64,000 bases of DNA from Cellulophaga baltica (lineage in GTDB: Bacteria; Bacteroidota; Bacteroidia; Flavobacteriales; Flavobacteriaceae). Each line of letters opens with the position of its first letter. Within the stretch, counting starts at the first letter, position 1. Under the pieces are notes generated by a model, which saw nothing but the letters and a program-made list of their open reading frames with translations, ran no database searches and had not been told where the DNA came from. The stretch lies in assembly GCF_900102165.1 (NCBI RefSeq), contig NZ_FNBD01000003.1:1-64000 (forward strand), read 5' to 3'. Shown piece after piece: positions 18,484 to 29,686 of the stretch. Both the position numbers and the translations under genes were made by a program.

Positions 18484-19245
18484 TTAACTCAATTCGACTA
18501 AAATAGGACAATGATCACTATGCCTTGCTTCTGCTAAAATTACAGCTCTTTGTAAGCGCTCTTCTAAAGGCTCACTTACTAAGGCGTAATCTAAACGCCA
18601 TCCCTTATTATTGTTTCTAGCATTTGCCCTATAACTCCACCACGTATAATTATCTGGCTCATCATTAAAATACCGGAAACTATCAATAAAACCACTATTT
18701 ATAAAAGTGCCTATCCATTCTCGCTCTACAGGCAAGAAACCAGAAGTGTTTTTTAAGCCCACAGGATTATGAATATCTATGGCCTTGTGGCAAATATTAT
18801 AGTCCCCAAGAATTATTAAATTAGGATGCTCCTCCTTTAATTTTGTAACATATTCTTGAAAATCGGCCATGTATTTCAATTTAAAATCCAAGCGATCCAT
18901 ATTGGTGCCAGAAGGTAAATACATACTCATAACAGATACACCATCATAGTCTGCACGAATATTTCGGCCTTCAAAATCCATATAATCTATACCTGTACCG
19001 TACACCACATTATTGGGCTTTATTTTAGATAAAATAGCGACCCCACTATACCCTTTCTTCTGTGCGCTATACCAATAATTATACGAGTATCCCACGTCTT
19101 CAAACAAGTTTAGATCTAGTTGTTCCTCCATTGCTTTAATCTCCTGCAAACAAACCACATCTGGATTTACGGCTTTTAACCAATCTATAAAACCTTTATT
19201 TATCGCTGCTCTAATTCCATTTACGTTGTACGAAACAATTTTCAT
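18484..19245 (-). CDS. xth: Exodeoxyribonuclease III / AP endonuclease
   Basis: Base-excision-repair enzyme that cuts at abasic sites and trims 3' ends. The 253-residue protein covers the endonuclease/exonuclease/phosphatase fold: MKIVSYNVNGIRAA, PDVVCLQEIKA (metal-binding Glu), SMYLPSG, LIILGDYNICHKAIDIHNP (Asp, Asn) and the C-terminal RHSDHCPI (catalytic Asp-His). There is no signal peptide, so it is cytoplasmic, unlike the secreted relative at 40419. Very sure of family; ExoA and XthA naming both occur. Confidence 0.95.
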   Translation of the reverse strand: MKIVSYNVNGIRAAINKGFIDWLKAVNPDVVCLQEIKAMEEQLDLNLFEDVGYSYNYWYSAQKKGYSGVAILSKIKPNNVVYGTGIDYMDFEGRNIRADYDGVSVMSMYLPSGTNMDRLDFKLKYMADFQEYVTKLKEEHPNLIILGDYNICHKAIDIHNPVGLKNTSGFLPVEREWIGTFINSGFIDSFRYFNDEPDNYTWWSYRANARNNNKGWRLDYALVSEPLEERLQRAVILAEARHSDHCPILVELS

Positions 19246-19251
19246 CTGTAG

Positions 19252-19392
19252 CTATTTTTCTCCTGAAGGATTTATTTTATGAATCTTATTGATTGCCGAA
19301 AATACATAATGTTCTCCATAACAAGCAAGCTTGAAGCCATTTAAAAGGCTATCTATTTCTAAGGTTTTAATTTCTGGTATGCTAATTGATTT
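19252..19392 (-). pseudogene. 3' remnant of an unidentified gene
   Basis: On the minus strand 46 codons are open, ending in TAG at 19252-19254 and bounded upstream by an in-frame TAA at 19393-19395, with no ATG, GTG or TTG start. The conceptual peptide looks coding-like (SLLNGFKLACYGEHYVF, then NKIHKINPSGEK at the end). It reads as the tail of a truncated gene. I do not recognise the family. It lies between exodeoxyribonuclease III and the small barrel gene. Confidence 0.45.
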
Positions 19393-19414
19393 TTAATCCC
19401 CAAATACTATTCAA

Positions 19415-19933
19415 ATGAAAAAAATATTAGTAGCACTGCTTGTTTTAAGTAGCGGGTTGGTTTCCGCACAAGCATATAGAACCTACAATCAAAACCATGA
19501 ATTGAAATTTAATATTGGTCTGTTTTTAGCCTCCACCACGGTAGAAGGCAGTTATGAATATTATTTAAATGAAGATACCAGTATTGGCGGCACCTTGTAT
19601 TTTGATAATACGCCATTGAATTACAATGGAAACTTTGGAATAGGTCCAAATTTTAGGGCCTATTTTGGTTATGCACCACGTAGTGGCTTTTTTGCTGAAG
19701 CATTTGGATTGTATTATTCTGGAGAAATTGATGATCCTGAATTTACGGGTAGCACTCTAAACCATCGCTACAACACTACCGCAATCGGTATAGGTATAGG
19801 CCACAAATTTGCAACCCGTAGTCAGAAGTTCACGCTAGAGTTCAATGCTGGCTTAGGTCGGAATGTGAACCCTCAAGAATATCAAAACACTTTTATGTAC
19901 AGAGCTGGACTTTCTATAGGATTTCGATTTTAA
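19415..19933 (+). CDS. Small outer-membrane beta-barrel protein
   Basis: 172 residues with a cleavable signal (MKKILVALLVLSSGLVSAQA), then alternating hydrophobic strands rich in Gly and aromatics (FNIGLFLASTTVEGSYEYYL, SIGGTLYF, GPNFRAYFGY, GFFAEAFGLYY, AIGIGIGHKF, FTLEFNAGLG) and a terminal strand ending in Phe (AGLSIGFRF), as in outer-membrane barrels. About eight strands fit the length. No specific family is recognised. The promoter is not obvious. Function unknown. Confidence 0.7.
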   Translation: MKKILVALLVLSSGLVSAQAYRTYNQNHELKFNIGLFLASTTVEGSYEYYLNEDTSIGGTLYFDNTPLNYNGNFGIGPNFRAYFGYAPRSGFFAEAFGLYYSGEIDDPEFTGSTLNHRYNTTAIGIGIGHKFATRSQKFTLEFNAGLGRNVNPQEYQNTFMYRAGLSIGFRF

Positions 19934-20066
19934 AATCTTACGAGTTCACAACACAAACTTTAAAATTTCTTAACCTTTTTCTTACCCACTAAGTATGTAA
20001 CTTTTCATCGAGTTTATAAATCCCTAAAAAAATAATTTTAGCAGATAATTATAACTTGGAACACTG

Positions 20067-21107
20067 ATGAGAAAACTATTATTTATAGCTGCATTAAATC
20101 TTGTCCTACTGTCTTGTAAAAGCGATAAGAAAACAGAGAAAGAAATAGAAGTACAAATAGAAACACCTGAACTACAAACTGTAGAGATAAATAATACCCA
20201 AGCAGCGTTTACAGATTTTGACTGGTCTCCGATTCCAGTTTCCAATACTGAAATTGGCGAATTTCCATATATAACTGCACCTGAAAATTTTATCATTTGG
20301 AAGGATGGACATAACGAAATTGCAGAAAATGGAATGACTAAATATTCTAATTTCAACAAATTAATAACCTATACAGGCACTAACTTTTTCAATGCTGAAG
20401 GAAAAAAGGCAGAACTGGACTTTGCTATGACTGATCCTAATACCGAATTTAATCAGTACAAATTTGACCAAAGTATGGAGCAGTATTTAGCAAGTATCGG
20501 GGCACACTTAATTTTTGAAGGTCAAATTCCTCGAGAGAAAATTGAGGACCTAAATAAAAAAGATGATAAGACTGTTTTTAACTATATTCAAGGAGACCCC
20601 TATAATAGTTCGCCTGTAAAGCACTATGTGCTGAATCATTCAAACGGAAAAATAATTTTCCAGGTATGGAGTAATTCTGCCCGCGCTGAAGTTGGCGTTG
20701 TTGAACTAGAAGCTTTTAATCAAACCATAAAAGCCCCAACTGCTCGTGAAATAAAATCTGACATTGACAAAACAGGAAAGGCAATTCTAAACATCAATTT
20801 TGACACGGATAAAGCAACTTTAAAACCAGATGGCGAAAAATTGGTTGCTGAAATATTCACCTTATTAAATGAAAACAATAATTTAAAGTTATCTATTGAA
20901 GGGCATACTGATTCAAGTGGAGATGTGGAGAGAAATAAACAACTATCTATGGATAGAGCAAACACTGTCATGTATGCCCTAGCAGCTAAAGGTATTGCTA
21001 TTCACCGCTTACAAGCAAAAGGTTTTGGTGCTAGCAACCCACTTTCACCTAATAATTCCGAAGAAAGCAAAGCAAAAAACAGGCGCGTAGAATTGGTTAA
21101 ATTATAA
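20067..21107 (+). CDS. OmpA-family lipoprotein
   Basis: A lipoprotein (signal ending VLLSC, Cys17) with a novel N-terminal region of about 220 residues and a C-terminal OmpA peptidoglycan-binding domain: INFDTDKATLKPDGEKL, LSIEGHTDSSGDVERNKQLS, then RANTVMYALAAKGI and a final NRRVEL. The Asp and Arg positions used to grip diaminopimelate are present. It would anchor the outer membrane to the cell wall. The middle section has no family I recognise. It stands alone, in the same direction as its neighbours. Confidence 0.88.
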   Translation: MRKLLFIAALNLVLLSCKSDKKTEKEIEVQIETPELQTVEINNTQAAFTDFDWSPIPVSNTEIGEFPYITAPENFIIWKDGHNEIAENGMTKYSNFNKLITYTGTNFFNAEGKKAELDFAMTDPNTEFNQYKFDQSMEQYLASIGAHLIFEGQIPREKIEDLNKKDDKTVFNYIQGDPYNSSPVKHYVLNHSNGKIIFQVWSNSARAEVGVVELEAFNQTIKAPTAREIKSDIDKTGKAILNINFDTDKATLKPDGEKLVAEIFTLLNENNNLKLSIEGHTDSSGDVERNKQLSMDRANTVMYALAAKGIAIHRLQAKGFGASNPLSPNNSEESKAKNRRVELVKL

Positions 21108-21252
21108 CAAAGAAAACTAACCCAAAAAAATAACGTAGTGCATTACACCATAAACAAATGCATCTTTCATAGATTAAAAAATGTGATTATTTTTTAATTA
21201 TAAATCAAAGCTATTCAGTACATTAGATACTATAATATTGTATTTAATTTTT

Positions 21253-22176
21253 ATGAAAATAGTTGCTTCACTTTTGTATTCAATTTTCTTCTTTACTAAC
21301 GTTTCTCAGAAACTAGTAGCCCAAGAGAATGTATTATATCCGCAAGTTTGGTTCGATGAAAAAGATGCCACTGCAAAATTAACGGAAGGTAATGGTACCA
21401 TAACTGGGAGTGCATTTACTTTTGAAACTAACCAAGTCTATACCGGAAGAGAGAAGCATAAAGCCAAAGAACACACTAAAGTGCTCCTATTTCCCGTAAC
21501 CGAATACTTAATAGAAGTTTCCAAACTACAAAAAGTTATTGGTGGTTCTGGCCGCGTAATTATGACTGAAAAAGCTTTTAGTTATCGTCTTGAAGCAGAA
21601 ACTGATCAAAACGGGAATTTTACTTTTTACAAAATGAGACCTGGAAAATACTATATTCAATGTAATTTGGAATTTGTAGGACACGGGGTAGGACAAAAAG
21701 AGGTAGGGAGGACAAATTATTACAATGGATATGGTTATTACGCAGGATCCTCTGCCATTTATGAAGCCTATAACTACAGTTATGATGCTAACCACGTTTT
21801 AGTAAAGTTCGTAGAAATAAAAGCAGATGGTGAGGTCATCGAAGCCAAATTAAAACCAAATAAGTTATTTGAAGGTTATAAGAAAATTGGAGCAGCATTT
21901 GCGATGGGAGACCGCTGTGGCAGTTATGGTGGAAAACAATTTGGAAAGTGTACCGAATATTATGATAATGGACAGGCAAAAATTATTGCAAAATGGAAAG
22001 ATGGCGCACAAGAAGGCACTACCCTTGAATATTATGATACAGGGGAGCTCAAATCAAAATCAGATTGGAAAAATGGTCAATTAAATGGTGACACCATCTT
22101 TTATAATAAGGACCAATCTGTTGCAGAAATTGTTACGTATAAAAATCATGTAGAAATAAAGTCCAGGAAGAATTGA
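21253..22176 (+). CDS. Secreted protein with C-terminal MORN/YwqK-type repeats
   Basis: A signal peptide (MKIVASLLYSIFFFTNVSQ) supports a start at 21253 rather than 21238. The middle (about 100-210) looks like a beta-sandwich carboxypeptidase-regulatory-like segment (TDQNGNFTFYKMRPGKYYI). The C-terminus holds three MORN-like units of the kind named YwqK antitoxin repeats: YYDNGQAKIIAKWKDGAQEG, YYDTGELKSKSDWKNGQLNG and FYNKDQSVAEIVTYKN. No toxin gene lies next to it, so an antitoxin role is not supported. Such repeats are common in Bacteroidota envelope proteins of unknown function. Confidence 0.7.
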   Translation: MKIVASLLYSIFFFTNVSQKLVAQENVLYPQVWFDEKDATAKLTEGNGTITGSAFTFETNQVYTGREKHKAKEHTKVLLFPVTEYLIEVSKLQKVIGGSGRVIMTEKAFSYRLEAETDQNGNFTFYKMRPGKYYIQCNLEFVGHGVGQKEVGRTNYYNGYGYYAGSSAIYEAYNYSYDANHVLVKFVEIKADGEVIEAKLKPNKLFEGYKKIGAAFAMGDRCGSYGGKQFGKCTEYYDNGQAKIIAKWKDGAQEGTTLEYYDTGELKSKSDWKNGQLNGDTIFYNKDQSVAEIVTYKNHVEIKSRKN

Positions 22177-22216
22177 ATCTATTACACTTGACAGTATCAT
22201 TTACACTATATCGCAA

Positions 22217-22248
22217 TAAAAAAAGGTGGTCTATTTCTAGACCACCTT
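22217..22248 (-). terminator. Intrinsic terminator of katG
   Basis: AAGGTGGTCTA (22223-22233) pairs perfectly with TAGACCACCTT (22238-22248) around a TTTC loop. The A-run at 22217-22224 gives the minus-strand U-tract. Confidence 0.93.
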
Positions 22249-22270
22249 ATATATAAAGTTTATTACGTTA

Positions 22271-24529
<2,259 letters not shown>

Positions 24530-24560
24530 CTATCGTAACAAAAGCTAAAGTACCACATGT

Positions 24561-24592
24561 TTATCTATTGAATATATTTTTTTAATAGATAA
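24561..24592. promoter_or_regulatory. Inverted repeat upstream of katG (candidate operator)
   Basis: TTATCTATT (24561-24569) and AATAGATAA (24584-24592) are perfect 9-bp inverted arms with a 14-nt A/T spacer, 56 bp upstream of the katG start. Peroxide regulators (OxyR, PerR) often control katG and bind dyads of this general kind, but the sequence does not clearly match either consensus. Confidence 0.35.
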
Positions 24593-24692
24593 AAACTATA
24601 TTGCAATTAAGTTTCTGATTCTCAATGAAAATACAAAAAATAGCGGTTAAATGTTTTACATTTTCTATTACTAGATTGTAAATAATTCTTAA

Positions 24693-24733
24693 GGCACAAA
24701 AAAAGGGTCTAGAATTAAAAATTCTAGACCCTT
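24693..24733 (-). terminator. Intrinsic terminator of glyS
   Basis: AAGGGTCTAGAATT (24703-24716) pairs with AATTCTAGACCCTT (24720-24733), a 14-bp perfect stem with an AAA loop. An A-run at 24698-24704 supplies the minus-strand U-tract. Confidence 0.93.
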
Positions 24734-24752
24734 AAAATATCATTAAAAAATA

Positions 24753-26297
24753 TTATTGCATTTTCATCAACCATTCTTTCATAGCTACCGCTTTACCTAT
24801 GATGGTTTTTAAATCTTCAATAGCCACTCTTTCCTGCTCCATCGTATCTCTATGACGAATAGTAACTGTTTTGTCTTCTAAAGATTGATGATCTACTGTA
24901 ATACAAAATGGTGTCCCATTAGCATCTTGTCTTCTATAACGTTTTCCGACGGCATCTTTTTCATCATAAAACACATTAAACTCCCACTTTAATTCATCAA
25001 TAATTTCATGAGCTAATTCTGGAAGTCCGTCTTTTTTCAACAGAGGAAATACCGCTGCTTTTGTTGGAGCTAAAACAGCAGGAAGTTTCAATACGGTTCT
25101 TGTTGTTCCGTTTTCTAATTCTTCTTCCTCTAGAGAATTAGAGAAAACAGCTAAGAACATACGGTCTAAACCAATAGAAGTTTCTACCACGTAAGGAACG
25201 TAATTCTTTTTTAAATCGTTATCAAAATACTGCAATTTCTTACCAGAGAATTTCTCGTGCTGCGATAAATCAAAATCAGTTCTTGAATGAATCCCTTCTA
25301 ATTCTTTAAATCCAAATGGAAATTTAAATTCGATATCTGCAGCAGCATCCGCGTAGTGTGCTAATTTTTCATGATCATGAAAACGGTAATTGTCTTGCCC
25401 CATACCCAAAGAAAGGTGCCATTTCATACGGTTTTCTTTCCACTTTTCATACCATTCTTGTTGCGTACCTGGTTGTATAAAAAATTGCATTTCCATTTGC
25501 TCAAACTCTCGTTGTCGAAAAATAAACTGACGTGCTACAATTTCATTACGAAAAGCTTTCCCAACCTGTGCAATTCCGAAAGGAATTTTCATACGTCCTG
25601 TTTTCTGAACGTTTAAAAAGTTTACAAAAATACCTTGTGCTGTTTCTGGCCTTAGGTATAAGTCCATAGCACTATCTGCAGATGCTCCTAATTTGGTACC
25701 AAACATTAAGTTAAACTGCTTAACATCTGTCCAGTTCTTTGAACCAGAGATAGGGCAAACTATATCTAACTCATCAATTAAATTACGAACATCTACTAAA
25801 TCTTCATTTTCTAATGATTTACCCAAACGTTTTAATATAGTATTTATCTTTTCTTGATAATCTACAACACGTTGATTGGTGGCTAGAAATTGATCTTTAT
25901 CAAAAGTATCTCCAAAGCGTTTTGCTGCTTTAGCTACTTCCTTATCTATTTTAGCTTCAATCTTAGCAGTGTAATCTTCTACTAAAACATCTGCCCGATA
26001 TCTCTTTTTAGAATCTTTATTATCTATCAATGGATCATTGAAGGCATCTACGTGACCTGAAGCTTTCCAAACCGTTGGATGCATGAAAATAGCAGAATCT
26101 AGCCCTACAATATTATCATTCATTTGAACCATGGCTTTCCACCAATATTCTCGAATGTTCTTTTTTAGTTCCGCACCGTTCTGAGCATAGTCATAAACCG
26201 CACTTAAACCATCGTAAATTTCACTAGATTGAAAAACATATCCATACTCCTTAGCATGCGATATTACTTTTTTAAATTTGTCTTCTTGATTTGCCAT
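24753..26297 (-). CDS. glyS: Glycine--tRNA ligase (single-chain dimeric type)
   Basis: Charges tRNA-Gly in the cytoplasm. At 514 residues it is the single-chain class-II type found in Bacteroidota and eukaryotes, not the split GlyQ/GlyS form. Motifs: MHPTVWKASGHVDAF near residue 67, LYLRPETAQGIFVNF, the class-II motif 2 (FRNEIVARQFIFRQREFEQM), motif 3 (VVETSIGLDRMFLA), and the C-terminal anticodon-binding domain (PLLKKDGLPELAHEI). The start codon lies only 4 bp beyond a perfect -7 box, suggesting a leaderless mRNA. Very sure. Confidence 0.97.
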   Translation of the reverse strand: MANQEDKFKKVISHAKEYGYVFQSSEIYDGLSAVYDYAQNGAELKKNIREYWWKAMVQMNDNIVGLDSAIFMHPTVWKASGHVDAFNDPLIDNKDSKKRYRADVLVEDYTAKIEAKIDKEVAKAAKRFGDTFDKDQFLATNQRVVDYQEKINTILKRLGKSLENEDLVDVRNLIDELDIVCPISGSKNWTDVKQFNLMFGTKLGASADSAMDLYLRPETAQGIFVNFLNVQKTGRMKIPFGIAQVGKAFRNEIVARQFIFRQREFEQMEMQFFIQPGTQQEWYEKWKENRMKWHLSLGMGQDNYRFHDHEKLAHYADAAADIEFKFPFGFKELEGIHSRTDFDLSQHEKFSGKKLQYFDNDLKKNYVPYVVETSIGLDRMFLAVFSNSLEEEELENGTTRTVLKLPAVLAPTKAAVFPLLKKDGLPELAHEIIDELKWEFNVFYDEKDAVGKRYRRQDANGTPFCITVDHQSLEDKTVTIRHRDTMEQERVAIEDLKTIIGKAVAMKEWLMKMQ

Positions 26298-26301
26298 GCG
26301 G

Positions 26302-26309
26302 CAAAAATA
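26302..26309 (-). promoter_or_regulatory. -7 box directly ahead of glyS
   Basis: Plus CAAAAATA reads TATTTTTG. It ends 4 bp before the ATG at 26295-26297, so a start 4-7 bases downstream would fall at or inside the start codon. A -33 element is weak. Confidence 0.4.
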
Positions 26310-26334
26310 GAATATTACCCTAAAAACGAATAAT

Positions 26335-27231
26335 TTATTTTAACTGAAATTCAGTTGAAGTAAGCAATTTTTCGTTTTCAAATACATTTAGGGTATAAGT
26401 TCCCTGTTCTAACGATCCTTCGGGCACACTTATAGCATCACAAATATCTTCTCTAGTACCGTCAAAAATAAATTCAACTTTCTTACTATAGGTGTTACCG
26501 TTTACATTTATGGTAAATGCATTGTGTGCAATTACCTTTTTCTGCGGATCTAGAAACTGTAAATAGATAATCTTCTCTTCCCGAATTACATCTACATTTG
26601 CAGCAACAGCAACACAACCTCTAAGCCTTGAAATAGTAGAAGCTTTGTTGGTCTGTATTGGATCACCTCCACGAATTCTATACCCAGTACCCTCTGGTCC
26701 TTGCAGCCTTAGGTAGCTTTTAATTTTTAGCTTCTCACTAATAATCTTATTTTGCTTAAGTAAGGTAGCTTCTGCTTCTTCTAACTTTCCTGTTTTATTT
26801 TCTAAAATTTCCATCTTAGTTTTTGTCTCGTTATATTTTTGAGACAAAATAGAATTGTTATAACGTAAAGAATTGTTTCTAAGCCTAAGCGTATCATGCA
26901 TTAACTCCATTTTACGAAGCTCTTTGCGGTATTCACGAAGCTTTGCGATATCAAAATTTAAAACCCCTACAGAATCCAGTAGCTGATCAATTCGGTATTG
27001 CGCGTGCTGCATCTCTATTTCATTCACTTCATTAGAAGTAGAAAGCCTAGAAACCTCTGCTTTCATCATGGTTAAATCTTTAACCAATATAGCTTTCTCA
27101 TCCTCTAAATAATCAATTTTATTTTGAGATTGCGCATAGCTATAGTAAAATGCAATTAGAATACCAATCACAACAGCAATTAGTGCCGCAAGGAGTATTT
27201 TATAATTGAATTTAGTATCTTGATAATTCAT
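26335..27231 (-). CDS. Membrane-anchored coiled-coil protein of unknown function
   Basis: 298 residues: a short cytoplasmic N-terminus, one membrane helix at about 11-33 (ILLAALIAVVIGILIAFYYS), a long charged heptad-rich coiled coil at about 38-170 (KIDYLEDEKAILVKDL, KMEILENKTGKLEEAEATLL), and a C-terminal beta-rich domain (about 175-298; IIYLQFLDPQKKVIAHNAFT, EQGTYTLNVFENEKLL). The C-domain would lie outside the cytoplasmic membrane. I do not recognise a named family. It is 37 bp upstream of glyS and may be co-transcribed; a -7 box TATATTTG (27272-27279) precedes it. Confidence 0.65.
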   Translation of the reverse strand: MNYQDTKFNYKILLAALIAVVIGILIAFYYSYAQSQNKIDYLEDEKAILVKDLTMMKAEVSRLSTSNEVNEIEMQHAQYRIDQLLDSVGVLNFDIAKLREYRKELRKMELMHDTLRLRNNSLRYNNSILSQKYNETKTKMEILENKTGKLEEAEATLLKQNKIISEKLKIKSYLRLQGPEGTGYRIRGGDPIQTNKASTISRLRGCVAVAANVDVIREEKIIYLQFLDPQKKVIAHNAFTINVNGNTYSKKVEFIFDGTREDICDAISVPEGSLEQGTYTLNVFENEKLLTSTEFQLK

Positions 27232-27271
27232 TTAAGGCTAAGTAGGTTTTTGTAATTCGGTTTTAGTCAAT

Positions 27272-27279
27272 CAAATATA
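27272..27279 (-). promoter_or_regulatory. -7 box of the coiled-coil membrane protein gene
   Basis: Plus CAAATATA reads TATATTTG, a perfect TAnnTTTG, 41 bp upstream of the gene start. It touches the divergent comF start codon at 27279. A TTTG (27295-27298) is present but at 15 bp, shorter than the 19 bp seen at other promoters here. Confidence 0.45.
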
Positions 27280-27980
27280 TGTATATAAGGTTTTCAAAGA
27301 TACTAAATGATATTAACAGCATCCTAGTACCCAGGGGGTGTTTTGGATGTAATGCACACTTGAGTAAAGGTGAACGATTAATCTGCACCGTTTGTCGAAA
27401 CCAATTGCCGCTTACCGAGTATACCTATAACGTAGAAAACCCTTTTGATAGTATTTTTTATGGTCGCGTTTCTGTAAAAAAATCAAATTCTTTTCTATTC
27501 TTCACGGAAAACGGTATCGTCAAAAATCTTATTCATCACTTAAAATACAAAAATCAAGAACAAATTGGAGCTTTTTTAGGAGATTGGTGCGGAAGTATCC
27601 TTAAAGAGAACGGAAATATTCCTAGCATGGACCTTGTAATTCCTGTGCCGCTACACAAAAAGAAATTAAAAAAAAGAGGATACAATCAAGTTAGTTTGTT
27701 TGCTCAAAAAATTGCCCATCACCTAGATGCAACTTTCCTTGAAGATGTGCTTATAAAAACTAAAAACACAAAAACGCAAACAAAGAAAGACCGTTTTTTC
27801 CGATGGCAGAGTAATCAAGATTTGTTCAAGCTAAATACGACCCACATAGTCACCAATAAGAATATCCTCATCGTAGATGATGTAGTAACTACTGGTGCTA
27901 CTTTAGAATCTTGCGTAAAAGCTTTTGAAACAGAAAAAGGAGTTACTATCTACCTTCTTACGATGGCTATTGTATTATAA
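27279..27980 (+). CDS. comF: ComF family phosphoribosyltransferase-like protein
   Basis: ComF proteins belong to the competence-associated amidophosphoribosyltransferase-like family and help single-stranded DNA uptake where studied. The N-terminus has a four-Cys zinc finger (RGCFGCNAHL with LICTVCRNQL), the middle LVIPVPLHKKKLKKRGYNQ is the family signature, and ILIVDDVVTTGATL near the C-terminus is the PRPP-binding loop. Length 233 is usual. It stands alone, head to head with the coiled-coil gene. Whether this organism is competent cannot be told from this gene. Confidence 0.93.
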   Translation: MYIRFSKILNDINSILVPRGCFGCNAHLSKGERLICTVCRNQLPLTEYTYNVENPFDSIFYGRVSVKKSNSFLFFTENGIVKNLIHHLKYKNQEQIGAFLGDWCGSILKENGNIPSMDLVIPVPLHKKKLKKRGYNQVSLFAQKIAHHLDATFLEDVLIKTKNTKTQTKKDRFFRWQSNQDLFKLNTTHIVTNKNILIVDDVVTTGATLESCVKAFETEKGVTIYLLTMAIVL

Positions 27981-28072
27981 ACTTAACATTTTGTTTTATT
28001 TTTTACTCCTAGATCAAAATGAAATTTTAGTAAAATAGTTGTTTCTTTGTTATTTAGAATTTGACTTTTATT

Positions 28073-29686
28073 ATGATCAGACGATTCCTTGCTTGCTTGT
28101 TTCTATTATTAGCTTCAATTTCTTTATACCAATGTGCTCGTAGAGGAACCCCTTCTGGTGGTATTAAAGATATCATTCCGCCAAAATTGGAAAAGGCGGA
28201 ACCAGCAAATATGACGGTGAATTTCAAAGGGAATAAAATTCGCCTTTATTTCAATGAATACATCAAATTAAATGATGTACAGAATCAGCTCATTGTTTCA
28301 CCTCCACTAAAAAACACGCCTATAATTACTCCTGCAGGTGCTGCTAGTAAATATGTAGAAATACAACTGAAAGACACTTTAAAAGAGAACACCACCTATA
28401 CTTTAAATTTTGGGCAGAGTATTGTAGATAATAATGAAGGAAATCCTAATAGCTTTTTTACGTACGTTTTTTCTACAGGTTCTTATATAGATTCTTTAAA
28501 CCTTAAAGGGGTTGTTGAAGATGCTTTTGATAAAGAAGCCGAAACCTTTGTAAGCGTTATGCTCTATGAAATGGATAGTACGTATACCGATTCTACTATC
28601 TATAAAAAACCACCGAATTATATTACTAATACCTTAGACAGTACGGTTTTGTTTGAGCTTAAAAACCTTAAGAAAGGTACCTATGCCTTATTTGGACTAA
28701 AAGACGAGGGAAAGAATAACCTGTTTGACCAAAAAGTTGATAAAATTGCATTTATAAAAGATTCTGTAGTATTACCTACCGAAGAAATATACTTGCTTAC
28801 TTTATTTAAAGAAGAGCCAGATTATAGCATTACTGTTCCAAAATTTGAAGCGAAAAATAAAATTATTTTTGGGTATCAAGGAAACTATAAAGACATCAAA
28901 ATAAATACCCTCTCAAAACTACCAGACACCGTAAGAACAATGGTGACTAAACTAAGGGATAAGGATACCCTAAACTATTGGTTTACCCCATTTGAAATGG
29001 ATTCATTACAATTTACCGTAACTAATGAAAGGCAAAAAGTAATAGACACCTTTGTCGTTAAGAAAAGAAAGCTAGCATTAGACTCTCTTGTTTTGAAACC
29101 TACTATAAACGGAACTATTGGTTTTAATGAAAATTTTGCCATTGAGGCCAATACTCCTATTACTAAAATTGACACCACGAAAATAGCGTTCATCAATAAA
29201 GATTCTATTGCCGTTAAATACACAGCGTCATTAGATAGTCTAAAAAATAGTCTTGAAATTAATTTTGATAAAGAGCCACAAGAGGCTTATAAGCTTGCTA
29301 TTTATCCTGGGTTGATTGAAGATTTCTTTGAAAATACCAATGATACTATTGTATTTAATCTAAAGACAAACAAATATACGGATTATGGTAATTTTGTCCT
29401 AACCTTAAGTGGAAATGTTACCTACCCTGCTATTATTCACTTGACAGATGAGAAGGGAAAAATAAAGCGAGAACAGTACGCCACAGAACCTAAAGATATT
29501 TTATTCAGTAACATTAGTCCCGGGAAGTATTTAGTTCGTGTAATTTCTGATACAAATAGCAACGGTAAATGGGATACGGGTAGTTATTTAAAAAATATAC
29601 AACCAGAACGTGTGAGTCATTCTCCAAAACTTATAGAAATGCGTGCCAACTGGGAAGAGAAATTTGATTTTATACTTCTAGACTAA
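28073..29686 (+). CDS. Lipoprotein with N-terminal Big_5 (SbsA Ig-like) domain
   Basis: The ATG at 28073 gives a clean lipoprotein signal (MIRRFLACLFLLLASISLYQC), better than the upstream TTG at 28061. A Big_5-type Ig-like domain follows at about 30-135 (IIPPKLEKAEPANMTVNFKG, IRLYFNEYIKLNDVQNQLIV, TYTLNFGQSIVDNNEGN). The rest is beta-rich, ending in a domain with TNSNGKWDTGSYL. Proteins of this build are universal in flavobacteria and probably act in the envelope, but no function is established. The 3' end overlaps the convergent omega-amidase gene by 17 bp. Confidence 0.8.
   Translation: MIRRFLACLFLLLASISLYQCARRGTPSGGIKDIIPPKLEKAEPANMTVNFKGNKIRLYFNEYIKLNDVQNQLIVSPPLKNTPIITPAGAASKYVEIQLKDTLKENTTYTLNFGQSIVDNNEGNPNSFFTYVFSTGSYIDSLNLKGVVEDAFDKEAETFVSVMLYEMDSTYTDSTIYKKPPNYITNTLDSTVLFELKNLKKGTYALFGLKDEGKNNLFDQKVDKIAFIKDSVVLPTEEIYLLTLFKEEPDYSITVPKFEAKNKIIFGYQGNYKDIKINTLSKLPDTVRTMVTKLRDKDTLNYWFTPFEMDSLQFTVTNERQKVIDTFVVKKRKLALDSLVLKPTINGTIGFNENFAIEANTPITKIDTTKIAFINKDSIAVKYTASLDSLKNSLEINFDKEPQEAYKLAIYPGLIEDFFENTNDTIVFNLKTNKYTDYGNFVLTLSGNVTYPAIIHLTDEKGKIKREQYATEPKDILFSNISPGKYLVRVISDTNSNGKWDTGSYLKNIQPERVSHSPKLIEMRANWEEKFDFILLD

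Noticed and set aside
21253-22176. YwqK-like repeats read as an antitoxin
   Set aside because: No toxin gene is adjacent, the protein is exported, and such repeats occur widely in unrelated Bacteroidota envelope proteins.
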